64,000 nucleotides of DNA from Flagellimonas aquimarina (GTDB lineage Bacteria; Bacteroidota; Bacteroidia; Flavobacteriales; Flavobacteriaceae), in assembly GCF_003149745.1 (NCBI RefSeq), contig NZ_QGEG01000002.1, positions 682,001 through 746,000 on the forward strand, given 5' to 3'. Positions within the stretch are counted from its first letter, which is position 1. The number at the start of each line of letters is the position of its first letter. The translations under genes were made by a program, and so were the position numbers. The notes beneath the pieces were generated by a model. It did not search any database and had not been told where the DNA came from. It saw only the letters and a program-made list of their open reading frames with translations. This document shows, in pieces, positions 24,785 to 32,635 of the stretch.

Positions 24785-24848
24785 ACCTATCCGAGCCCCT
24801 CACAACACCATGCCCATACCGGCGGCGTTAATAAAGGCGCAAAGGTAC
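24785..24848 (-). promoter_or_regulatory. GC-rich leader with short upstream frame before the DEAD-box helicase
   Basis: On the reverse strand, TACCTTTG (24840-24847) fits the TAnnTTTG -7 box, giving a leader of about 105 nt. Within it a run far GC-richer than its surroundings contains a five-codon upstream frame (24800-24817, M-G-M-V-L-stop), followed by GAGGGGCTCGGATAGG. Dense, GC-rich leaders before cold-shock helicases can be cis-acting RNA elements; that role is an inference. I recall similar sequence before flavobacterial helicase genes but cannot confirm. Confidence 0.45.
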
Positions 24849-24869
24849 ATCAATTTGTTAAAGTGGTAA

Positions 24870-25451
24870 CTATAAAGCCCTGTTTTTGAAGAAAGCAACT
24901 AATTTTTGGATTGCAAGACCTCTATGGCTTATGGTATTTTTAATCTCTGCAGACATTTCGCCAAAAGTTTTGTCATACCCTTTAGGTTTAAAAATAGGAT
25001 CATAGCCAAAACCCTCAGGACCAAATTCCTTTTCTGTGATGTGCCCTTCCACAACTCCTTCAAAAGAGTAGCTTTCGTTTTTAAGATTTAGATGGATCAC
25101 TGTTTTAAAGTGCGACTTCCGATTTGTGTTTTCCTTTAATTCAGACAATACTTTGATCATATTATCTTTTGAGTTCTTTTGCTCCCCAGCATAACGGGCA
25201 GAATAAACTCCTGGGGCACCATGCAGCGCATCAATAAGCAAACCAGTATCATCCGAAAAACAGTCAAAACCATATGTGTCTGTTACGTAATCGGCCTTTA
25301 TTTTGGCATTTTCTTCCAATGTTTTTCCAGTTTCGGGAATTTCATCAAAACAACCTATGTAATCTAAAGAAAGCAGTTGGATTTCAGATGGCAAGAGCGC
25401 TTTGACTTCCATTAATTTATGCTGGTTATGTGTGGCAAAAACAATTTTCAA
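24870..25451 (-). CDS. rdgB: Non-canonical purine NTP pyrophosphatase (RdgB/HAM1)
   Basis: This 193-residue enzyme hydrolyses dITP, ITP and XTP to monophosphates to keep them out of nucleic acids. It opens MKIVFATHNQHKLMEVKALL (the SHNxxK-type substrate loop), followed by FSDDTGLLIDALHGAPGVYS (about 65-84) with the metal-binding aspartates, FGYDPIFKPKGY and MSAEIKNTISHRG at the end. Length is typical. It stands upstream of the helicase gene with a 141-nt gap that appears to hold a separate promoter. Confidence 0.96.
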   Translation of the reverse strand: MKIVFATHNQHKLMEVKALLPSEIQLLSLDYIGCFDEIPETGKTLEENAKIKADYVTDTYGFDCFSDDTGLLIDALHGAPGVYSARYAGEQKNSKDNMIKVLSELKENTNRKSHFKTVIHLNLKNESYSFEGVVEGHITEKEFGPEGFGYDPIFKPKGYDKTFGEMSAEIKNTISHRGLAIQKLVAFFKNRAL

Positions 25452-25512
25452 GGTATGGCATGATTTAATACAGGGCTAAAAATAGTAATTTCGATGTTCT
25501 AGTTGACATAAA

Positions 25513-25965
25513 ATGAAATTGAGAATACCACCACCTTTGGTCATGTTGATCTTTGCATGCTTTATGTATGTTTTGAATCGATTTTTGCCCTTTGGAAGCT
25601 TTGATTTTTTTGGACGTATAGCGCTGGCAACTTTTCTTGTTGTTTTGGCTTTTATAATTATGGCGTGGGCAATTTTTCAATTTTTGAGGGCCAAAACGAC
25701 AACAAACCCTATTAATTTGACAAAAACGAGTAACCTGGTCACAACTGGTATTTTTAAATACACCAGGAATCCAATGTATTTAGGTATGCTGTTAATATTG
25801 CTTGCTTTTGGATTAAAACTGGGTAACGCATTCAACACACTTGTGGCGGCGGGTTTCGTGTATTTTATGAACTATTTTCAAATAGAAAATGAGGAAAAAG
25901 CGCTGACCAAACTTTTTGACAAAAAATACATTGTGTATTGTAAAGCTACTAGGAGATGGTTTTAA
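25513..25965 (+). CDS. Isoprenylcysteine carboxyl methyltransferase-family membrane protein
   Basis: The 150-residue protein has four membrane helices (about 9-24, 34-56, 88-104, 110-126) and the family core TTGIFKYTRNPMYLGMLLIL, where the SAM-binding loop and conserved RNPMY motif lie, plus FQIENEEKALTKLFDKKYIVY near the end. Members methylate various substrates and the biological substrate in bacteria is generally unknown. The 10-nt overlap with the next gene (25956) indicates translational coupling with an exported hydrolase. Confidence 0.9.
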   Translation: MKLRIPPPLVMLIFACFMYVLNRFLPFGSFDFFGRIALATFLVVLAFIIMAWAIFQFLRAKTTTNPINLTKTSNLVTTGIFKYTRNPMYLGMLLILLAFGLKLGNAFNTLVAAGFVYFMNYFQIENEEKALTKLFDKKYIVYCKATRRWF

Positions 25966-26756
25966 AGTTAAATGCACTTAAAAAGAATTTCTATTTGAGT
26001 GTTTTATTCTTGGGATTTGGATTGAATGCCCAAACGCAGTTCTTTTCTTCTTTTGATGGAACCCAGATTGCCTATTCTGATGAAGGTGAAGGTAATCCAA
26101 TAATGTTGATACACGGCTTCATCTCTAACGGCACAATGTGGCAAAAATCGATTTTAAAACAGCAGCTTTTAGAATCTGGTTATAGAGTAATAGTCCCAGA
26201 TTTAAGGGGAAACGGAGAATCTGATCGACCTGAAAACCCTGAAGCATATAAAAATGATGCAGAAGTTAAAGATTTGAAATATCTAATTAACCATTTAGGG
26301 TTAAACGAATTGAATGCTGTGGCTTATTCAAGAGGAAGTATTGTTCTCTCTAAATTGTTAGTAAAAGAAAACCGTATAAAAAAAGCGGTTTTAGGAGGAA
26401 TGGGTATTGATTTTACCAATCCAACATGGGATAGAAGAATTCTTTTTATGAATGCTTTTGATGGCAAAACAACTGAAGAAACCCAAGGGGCAGTGGATTA
26501 CGCAACTTCTATAGGCGCAAACCATAAAATTCTTCACCTACTTCAAAAATATCAGCCGGTAACTAGCTTAGCGCAGTTAAAAGAGATTTCCGCAACAGTT
26601 TTGGTTATAGCAGGAGAGCAAGATTTAGACAACGGAAATCCCTCCAAACTGAAGAATGAGATTCCAAATAGCCAGTTAGAAATTGTGCCCGGTGATCATA
26701 ATGGCGCATACAAAACACAACTTTTTTCAACCAAAATAATTCAGTTTTTTGATTAA
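25956..26756 (+). CDS. Exported alpha/beta hydrolase with altered nucleophile elbow
   Basis: The 266-residue protein has a signal-like start (KKNFYLSVLFLGFGLNAQTQ) and an alpha/beta-hydrolase fold: MLIHGF oxyanion-loop region, PDLRGNGESD, and catalytic acid and histidine candidates in VLVIAGEQDLDNG and VPGDHNGAY. The nucleophile elbow reads AYSRGS rather than GxSxG, so the first glycine is an alanine; the serine is still present and such changes are tolerated in some hydrolases. It overlaps the methyltransferase-like gene by 10 nt. Substrate unknown. Confidence 0.88.
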   Translation: MVLKLNALKKNFYLSVLFLGFGLNAQTQFFSSFDGTQIAYSDEGEGNPIMLIHGFISNGTMWQKSILKQQLLESGYRVIVPDLRGNGESDRPENPEAYKNDAEVKDLKYLINHLGLNELNAVAYSRGSIVLSKLLVKENRIKKAVLGGMGIDFTNPTWDRRILFMNAFDGKTTEETQGAVDYATSIGANHKILHLLQKYQPVTSLAQLKEISATVLVIAGEQDLDNGNPSKLKNEIPNSQLEIVPGDHNGAYKTQLFSTKIIQFFD

Positions 26757-26886
26757 AAATCAGCATTTTGAAACATTTTATAGATGATTTTTGATATATC
26801 CATATTAATAAACTGTTTTTTAAGGTATCCAATTTCAGGGATAGAATTAATGCTTATTTTTAAATCTTAAATTTTCGACGAAATTC

Positions 26887-28779
26887 ATGGTAGAAGTGGG
26901 ACGCAAGTATGTTTTTGATTTTGATAGCACCCTTACTAGGGTAGAGGCGTTGGATGTTTTGGCAGAAATGACCTTACAGGGAAAATCCAATAAGGATGAA
27001 GTTATTCAAGAAATCCAGGATATTACCAACTTGGGAATTGACGGCGATATTTCATTTACAGAGTCCTTAGAACGCAGAATACAGCTGTTAAAAGCGCACA
27101 AAAATGATTTGGAAGGATTGGTAAGTGAACTAAGACAGAAAATCTCTAAATCCATTGCATCAAACAAGGAATTTTTTGAGAAATTCTCTGATGATATTTA
27201 TGTAATATCCTGTGGTTTCAAGGAATTTATCGACCCAATTGTTCAAGAATATAACATTCCATCAGAAAGAGTATATGCAAATACCTTTAAGTTTGATGAG
27301 GAAGGAAATATAGTGGGTTTTGACGAGGCAAACGTACTCGCATCGCACAATGGCAAGATAGAATGCCTTAAAAATTTGGATTTAGATGGAGAGGTTCAGG
27401 TAATAGGAGATGGCTATAGTGATTATGTAATGCGGGAAGCCGGCATTGCCGATAAGTTTTTTGCCTATACCGAAAATGTACATAGGGAAAAAGCTGCAAA
27501 CAATGCAGACCATGTAACCCCAAATTTGGATGAGTTTCTCTACGTGAACAATCTGCCCAGAAATATATCGTATCCCAAAAACAGGATTAAGATTTTGTTG
27601 TTGGAAAATGTCCACCCAGATGCATTTGAAAACTTATCAGAAGATGGTTTTTCCGTGGAGTTGGTAAAACATAGTTTACCTGAAGATGAACTTATTGAAA
27701 AAATTAAAGGAGTTCATGTATTGGGAATCCGTTCCAAGACCCAAGTGACCCAAAAGGTGTTGGATGCAGCAAATAAGTTACTCGTAATTGGCGCTTTTTG
27801 TATAGGCACTACCCAAATAGATCTGGAGTACAGCAAGAAAAAAGGAGTTGTTGTTTTTAATGCGCCCTATAGCAATACGCGCTCTGTTGTGGAGTTGGCT
27901 ATTGGCCACATTATCATGTTAATGCGCAATGTTTTTACAAGGAGTTCAGAAATCCATAATGGCACCTGGAATAAAACAGCGGCAAATTCAAGAGAAGTTA
28001 GAGGTAAAAACTTAGGAATTGTAGGTTATGGGAACATAGGGAAGCAAATGTCCGTTTTGGCCGAGGCTATAGGCATGCGTGTTTATTATTATGATGTAGC
28101 CGATAAACTGCCATTGGGAAATGTTATCAAATGTGACACTCTGGAGGATTTGCTTTCTATTTCTGATGTGGTAACCTTGCACATTGATGATAACAAGGCG
28201 AACAAGGGATTCATAGGAGAAAGGGAGATCAACCAGATGAAAGACGGAGCTATGTTGATTAATCTGTCCAGAGGGTTTGTGGTTGATATTGATGCGCTTG
28301 CCAATGCACTGAAAAGTGGGAAATTAGGAGGAGCAGCTGTAGATGTTTACCCTGAAGAGCCTAGAAGCAATGGAAATTTTGAAACCGCACTCCAAGGACT
28401 TCCTAACGTAATTCTTACACCTCATGTTGGCGGTAGCACGGAGGAAGCACAAAGAAATATTGCGGATTTTGTTCCTAATAAGATTATGGCATACATTAAT
28501 TCTGGAAACACTGTAGACGCTGTGAATTTCCCTAACATTAGATTACCTAAACATACCAATGCGCACCGTTTTCTGCATATTCATAAAAATGTTCCAGGAA
28601 TAATGGCAAAAATAAGTGAGGTTTTAGCCAAATACGAAATGAATATTACGGGACAATACCTATCCACAGATGACAAAGTAGGATATGTAATTACAGATTT
28701 AGACAAAGAGTACAACAAGGAAGTTGTAAAGGCGCTCAAGAATGTGGAAAACACCATAAAGTTTAGAGTATTGTACTAG
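26887..28779 (+). CDS. serA: SerB-like phosphatase fused to D-3-phosphoglycerate dehydrogenase (SerA) with ACT domain
   Basis: One 630-residue protein combines two steps of serine synthesis. Residues 1-225 are a HAD-family phosphoserine-phosphatase-like domain: DFDST (11-15) with the nucleophile Asp, VISCGF (106-111) and VIGDGYSD (172-179). Residues about 230-545 are a D-2-hydroxyacid dehydrogenase: VGYGNIG (379-385), Arg462 in LSRG, Glu in the PEEP region, and His513 in TPHVGG. Residues 557-630 form an ACT domain (HKNVPGIMAKISEVLAKYEM). In E. coli SerA and SerB are separate; here the first and last serine steps are on one chain. Whether the phosphatase is active is not shown by sequence alone. 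Confidence 0.93.
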   Translation: MVEVGRKYVFDFDSTLTRVEALDVLAEMTLQGKSNKDEVIQEIQDITNLGIDGDISFTESLERRIQLLKAHKNDLEGLVSELRQKISKSIASNKEFFEKFSDDIYVISCGFKEFIDPIVQEYNIPSERVYANTFKFDEEGNIVGFDEANVLASHNGKIECLKNLDLDGEVQVIGDGYSDYVMREAGIADKFFAYTENVHREKAANNADHVTPNLDEFLYVNNLPRNISYPKNRIKILLLENVHPDAFENLSEDGFSVELVKHSLPEDELIEKIKGVHVLGIRSKTQVTQKVLDAANKLLVIGAFCIGTTQIDLEYSKKKGVVVFNAPYSNTRSVVELAIGHIIMLMRNVFTRSSEIHNGTWNKTAANSREVRGKNLGIVGYGNIGKQMSVLAEAIGMRVYYYDVADKLPLGNVIKCDTLEDLLSISDVVTLHIDDNKANKGFIGEREINQMKDGAMLINLSRGFVVDIDALANALKSGKLGGAAVDVYPEEPRSNGNFETALQGLPNVILTPHVGGSTEEAQRNIADFVPNKIMAYINSGNTVDAVNFPNIRLPKHTNAHRFLHIHKNVPGIMAKISEVLAKYEMNITGQYLSTDDKVGYVITDLDKEYNKEVVKALKNVENTIKFRVLY

Positions 28780-28902
28780 GTATTTTGGTACAGCCATAAT
28801 ATGGTTGTTCACATTCTGAAACTTCTGTTTCACAACATTTTTGCGACACAGCTAAATTTTCGACATACATTGTAGGTAAATTCTTATATAAAACTTACCT
28901 GA

Positions 28903-29832
28903 ATGAATATTGGGAAAATCAAACTGTTTAAAAAGGGATTTCAGGCGTACTATTTACTTGTGATTTCAATTGTTTCATTGACAATTATTATCCAATCCAT
29001 GACCCAATATTCATTAAAAAAGCAGCGGTCCACTGCTCTGATCGTAAATCTGGCAGGAAGACAGCGAATGCTCAGCCAGCGATTACTTCATGAGCTGTAC
29101 TCTTGCAGGTACCACAACTGCGACTATGCAGAAATGAAACTCACTATGACCAAGTTGTATCAAATGAACGGATTTCTGCAACAAGGAAATGTGGGTTTAA
29201 AATTGGAACCGTTAGATGACGAGGTAATTCTTAGAGAGTTTAGGAGGTTGGAACCCCACTTGGAATGGTTAAATAGTGAATTGAAAGATTTTCAGAATTT
29301 TAAAAACCTTTCCTTTACAGATGTCAGATATCGCGTAGATCGGTTTTTGTTTATAATGGAGGGCATTGTGAATCAGTTTCAGAAAAAAGCAGAAAAAGAC
29401 ATTCATACCATGATGATAATAGAACTGGAACTGGCCATTTTTTCTATTGTTATCATACTGTTTGAAATATTTTTCATAGTAAACCCAATCATTAACAGAA
29501 TAGTTGATCAAAAGAAAAAACTTTCAGAGATAGCTTGGCATCAATCCCATGTTTTTAATTCTCACATGAGAAATATTGCTGACCTGCAATATGTTTTAAA
29601 AATGGAGAAAAACCTCGAAAGGCAAAAAGAAATTTTTGGATTTATTGAAGAGGAACTAAATCATTTAAAAAAGGTTTCCCAGAATATGGTTAAATCACTG
29701 GAAGAAACCATAGAGGATCCTAAGCCACATCAGTTGGTAATCCGTAAAGTGGAAGATTTTCTGGAAAAGTATAAGCTAATGGGCACAGAGAAAGCACTTA
29801 TTGATGATGATAAGGCTCATTCCGTAAAATAG
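28903..29832 (+). CDS. PilJ/NarX-type sensory membrane protein with a histidine-kinase H-box but no ATPase domain
   Basis: The 309-residue protein has two membrane helices (about 17-33 and 172-194) enclosing a helical periplasmic domain with NLAGRQRMLSQRLL (49-62), the sequence mark of the type IV pili chemoreceptor N-terminal domain that in NarX-type sensors takes part in ligand signalling. After the second helix comes a coiled segment with EIAWHQSHVFNSHMRNI (209-225), which resembles the dimerisation H-box of histidine kinases (IAWxQSHxxRxPL). Only ~80 coiled-coil-like residues follow; no HATPase motifs (N, G1, G2 boxes) are present. It may be a kinase-less sensor or receptor that pairs with another kinase. 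Its 3' end overlaps rlmH by 35 nt. Confidence 0.82.
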   Translation: MNIGKIKLFKKGFQAYYLLVISIVSLTIIIQSMTQYSLKKQRSTALIVNLAGRQRMLSQRLLHELYSCRYHNCDYAEMKLTMTKLYQMNGFLQQGNVGLKLEPLDDEVILREFRRLEPHLEWLNSELKDFQNFKNLSFTDVRYRVDRFLFIMEGIVNQFQKKAEKDIHTMMIIELELAIFSIVIILFEIFFIVNPIINRIVDQKKKLSEIAWHQSHVFNSHMRNIADLQYVLKMEKNLERQKEIFGFIEEELNHLKKVSQNMVKSLEETIEDPKPHQLVIRKVEDFLEKYKLMGTEKALIDDDKAHSVK

Positions 29833-30271
29833 TAAAGCCCCTGTACAACTGCTCGATCAAAAACAAGCGCACCATTTGATGTGAAAATGTCATCTTGGAC
29901 AAACTTATTTTTTCATTGCTCCTTTTGTATATGGCATCACTAAAACCATAGGGCCCGCCAATGACCAATACAAGGTTTTTTATTCCACTGTTCATTTTCT
30001 TTTGAAGGAACTGAGAAAAATCAATCGATGTAAATTGTTTTCCTTTTTCATCTAAAGTAATCAGTACATCCGCAGTTTGTATGTGGCTTAGAATTAACTC
30101 TCCTTCTTTTTCCTTTTGTACGGCCTCAGAAAGGTTTTTACTGTTTTTGATATCTGGAATGATGAGAAACTGAAATTTTATATAATGTTTTAGCCGTTTT
30201 TCATAAATAGCTATAAGTTTGGAAAGTTCTGAACTATCTGTTTTGCCAATGGCAATTAACGTAATTTGCAT
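29798..30271 (-). CDS. rlmH: 23S rRNA pseudouridine-1915 N3-methyltransferase
   Basis: This 157-residue SPOUT methyltransferase acts on the large-subunit rRNA helix 69. The ATG at 30271 gives MQITLIAIGKTDSSELSKLI, the canonical start; a frame 58 residues longer has no supporting similarity. The knot motifs are LITLDEKGKQFTS, LVLVIGGPYGFSD and the C-terminal LSKMTFSHQMVRLFLIEQLY...EPYHH. Length equals E. coli RlmH (155). It lies convergent to the PilJ-type sensor, with a 35-nt overlap of the two 3' ends. Confidence 0.96.
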   Translation of the reverse strand: MQITLIAIGKTDSSELSKLIAIYEKRLKHYIKFQFLIIPDIKNSKNLSEAVQKEKEGELILSHIQTADVLITLDEKGKQFTSIDFSQFLQKKMNSGIKNLVLVIGGPYGFSDAIYKRSNEKISLSKMTFSHQMVRLFLIEQLYRGFTILRNEPYHHQ

Positions 30272-30361
30272 GATCAAAAATAATTTTTTCAAACCAAACA
30301 ATGGCAACGGACAATAGTCAGGAGTAATGTTTTTATTATTTTCGTTAAAACCCCAGCAATA

Positions 30362-31219
30362 ATGATTACCCAGGATCAATTCCAAAAAGAAATAGCCCTT
30401 ATCATAGCAAATGCCATTCGTGAAGACGTTGGGGATGGCGATCATAGTTCTTTGGCATGTATTCCACCGGAAACCACTGGAAAAGCAAAGTTATTGGTCA
30501 AAGATGAAGGCGTTATTGCAGGTATAGATTTTGCTAAACAAGTGTTTGATCATGTAGACCCCAATCTAAAGATCGAAGTGCTTGTCGAAGATGGTGCTTC
30601 CGTAGCATATGGGGATATTGTGTTTTATGTTTCTGGGAGTTCCCAGAGTATCCTCAAAGCGGAAAGACTAGTGCTCAATGCCATGCAGCGTATGAGCGCA
30701 ATTGCTACAAAAACAAAAAGCTATGTTCAGCTTTTAGACGGAACAGATACCAAAATTTTAGATACTAGAAAAACAACTCCCGGGATTAGGGCCCTGGAAA
30801 AATGGGCCGTTAAGATTGGAGGAGGGGAGAACCATAGGTTTGCTCTGTATGATATGATCATGCTTAAAGACAACCATATAGATTTTGCTGGAGGAATTAC
30901 ACAGGCCATTGAAAAGACAAGGCAATATTTGATTAAAACTGGCAAGAACCTTAAAATTATTGTGGAAGCAAGAAATTTGGAAGAAGTTGAAGAAATATTA
31001 CAATCCGGAGGGGTTTATAGAATTCTATTGGACAATTTTAATTATGAGGACACCAAAAAAGCGGTTGCACTAATAGGAGAGCGATGTCTTACAGAATCCT
31101 CGGGAGGAATAAATGAAAATACAATAAGACATTATGCTGAATGTGGTGTGGATTATATTTCTTCAGGAGCGCTAACACACTCTGTCCATAATATGGATCT
31201 AAGCCTAAAAGCAGTTTAA
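30362..31219 (+). CDS. nadC: Nicotinate-nucleotide pyrophosphorylase (carboxylating)
   Basis: This 285-residue enzyme converts quinolinate and PRPP to nicotinate mononucleotide, the last step into the NAD branch. Substrate-binding elements are AIREDVGDGDHSS (near 18-30), the RMSAIATKTK region, LDTRKTTPGIRALEKWAVKI (phosphate and quinolinate ligands), GGGENHRFALYDMIMLKDNH and the C-terminal barrel strand YISSGALTHSV. Its stop codon shares the A of TAATG with the next ATG, so the following gene is translationally coupled. Confidence 0.97.
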   Translation: MITQDQFQKEIALIIANAIREDVGDGDHSSLACIPPETTGKAKLLVKDEGVIAGIDFAKQVFDHVDPNLKIEVLVEDGASVAYGDIVFYVSGSSQSILKAERLVLNAMQRMSAIATKTKSYVQLLDGTDTKILDTRKTTPGIRALEKWAVKIGGGENHRFALYDMIMLKDNHIDFAGGITQAIEKTRQYLIKTGKNLKIIVEARNLEEVEEILQSGGVYRILLDNFNYEDTKKAVALIGERCLTESSGGINENTIRHYAECGVDYISSGALTHSVHNMDLSLKAV

Positions 31220-32199
31220 TGTCAACAGCCATAGAAGAACGGTTAGAAAAGATTCCGATTATCAATTGGCTGGTTCGGATATTGAAAAAAATAAAACTAA
31301 AGGCATTTGAAGGGCTTTCATTTTATGATTTAATGGAAATGTACATTTTGGGGATTGTAAGGGGTACATTATCCTCAAGGGCAAGTTCTATAGCATTCAG
31401 CCTTTTTATGGCGCTCTTTCCGTTGCTTATATTCTTGGTTACACTTTTACCTTTTATTATTCCCTACGCAAGTGTAGGAAATGAAAATTTTGATGCCCAG
31501 TTTTTATTGTTTTTAGAATCGTTCTTACCATCGGCAACAAGTGATTACTTTGGTGATATTTATCAACAGATAAAAGACCAAAAGCGAGGAGGACTTTTAT
31601 CTTCCACCTTTGTGATTTCAATTTTCTTGGTAGCCAATGGGGTAAATGCAATTTTTGGAGGTTTTGAAAATTCATATCATGTAGAGCTGACCAGAAACTT
31701 TTTCAGACAATATATCTATGCTTTTATGGTTGGGTTGATTTTATCCATTTTGTTGATCTTAGGGGCAGTAATGTTCGTGTATTTTGAGTTTTACATTGTG
31801 GAGTATACTAGTGAGTATTTAGGAAAAAAACTGGGATATGATATTGAAAAAAGCGATACCATAGGAATTCAAGTGACCAAAGTTTTGTTCTTCATGTTGC
31901 TTTCCTATCTTACAACGGCGATACTGTATTATTTTGGTACGGCAGAAGGCAGAAAAGCTAAATTCTTTTCAGCAGGAGCGCTTATGACCACTTTGTTATT
32001 TGTACTTACATCGTATCTTTTTGGGGTGTATGTGGAAAAGTTTGCCAGATACAACGAATTTTATGGGGCTTTGGGAGGACTATTGATTCTAATGGTGTTT
32101 ATTTGGTTAAATTCCAATATTCTGTTGCTTGGTTTTGAGCTGAACGCAACACTTAATTCTTTAAAGAAAAAACATGAAAAGCAGTTTAAGACTGAATAA
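31219..32199 (+). CDS. YihY/BrkB-family inner-membrane protein
   Basis: The 326-residue protein has about six membrane segments (roughly 55-82, 128-143, 169-191, 212-233, 245-268, 282-300) and the family blocks RASSIAFSLFMALFPLLIFL and EFYGALGGLLILMVFIWLNS. The molecular role of the family is not settled; it was once wrongly taken for RNase BN. Starts on the last base of nadC (TAATG) and its 3' end overlaps the DUF2147 gene by 26 nt, so the three form a tight unit. Confidence 0.92.
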   Translation: MSTAIEERLEKIPIINWLVRILKKIKLKAFEGLSFYDLMEMYILGIVRGTLSSRASSIAFSLFMALFPLLIFLVTLLPFIIPYASVGNENFDAQFLLFLESFLPSATSDYFGDIYQQIKDQKRGGLLSSTFVISIFLVANGVNAIFGGFENSYHVELTRNFFRQYIYAFMVGLILSILLILGAVMFVYFEFYIVEYTSEYLGKKLGYDIEKSDTIGIQVTKVLFFMLLSYLTTAILYYFGTAEGRKAKFFSAGALMTTLLFVLTSYLFGVYVEKFARYNEFYGALGGLLILMVFIWLNSNILLLGFELNATLNSLKKKHEKQFKTE

Positions 32200-32623
32200 A
32201 TGTGCAGCACTTATTTGTTTGCTGATAGTTCAAATCTCATGGTCTCAAACTGTATTTGGGAAATGGAAGACCATAGATGACCGTAATGGAATAACTAAGG
32301 CAATTGTTGAGGTATATGAGGAAAATGGGCTATTGCAAGCAAAAGTTCTTAAAGTGGTAGAAAAAGGAAAGGAAAATGCACGTTGCATTAAATGTAAAGG
32401 GGAGTTGAAAGATAAGCCGGTCAATGGAATGAAAATCATGTTTGATTTTAAAAGAAATAACAAGGGAGAATATAAGGGGAACAAACTTTTTGACCCCGAG
32501 CAGGCAATGACATTTAGAGGCAGGGTTTGGTTGGATCCCAAGAATACTAATAGACTTAAGGTCCGTGGGTACCTAGCGTTTTTATATAGAACCCAAACCT
32601 GGCATAGACTAGTGGAAGAATAG
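32174..32623 (+). CDS. DUF2147 family exported protein
   Basis: The 149-residue protein has a signal peptide (residues 1-25, ending VQISWSQ) and the DUF2147 body: GKWKTIDDRNGITKAIVEVY, two cysteines in ENARCIKCKGELKDKPVNGM (likely a disulfide once exported), and the C-terminal RGRVWLDPKNTNRLKVRGYL. Function is unknown; related proteins are small secreted beta-barrel-like domains. Its first 26 nt overlap the BrkB gene and priA starts 12 nt downstream. Confidence 0.9.
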   Translation: MKSSLRLNKCAALICLLIVQISWSQTVFGKWKTIDDRNGITKAIVEVYEENGLLQAKVLKVVEKGKENARCIKCKGELKDKPVNGMKIMFDFKRNNKGEYKGNKLFDPEQAMTFRGRVWLDPKNTNRLKVRGYLAFLYRTQTWHRLVEE

Positions 32624-32635
32624 AAGATAAATAGT

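Noticed and set aside
29798..30445. Longer 215-residue version of rlmH
   Set aside because: The first 58 residues have no similarity to the family; MQITLIAIGK is the known start and gives the normal length.
31219..32199. Annotation as ribonuclease BN
   Set aside because: The BrkB/YihY family once carried this name in error; the protein is an integral membrane protein with no nuclease motif.
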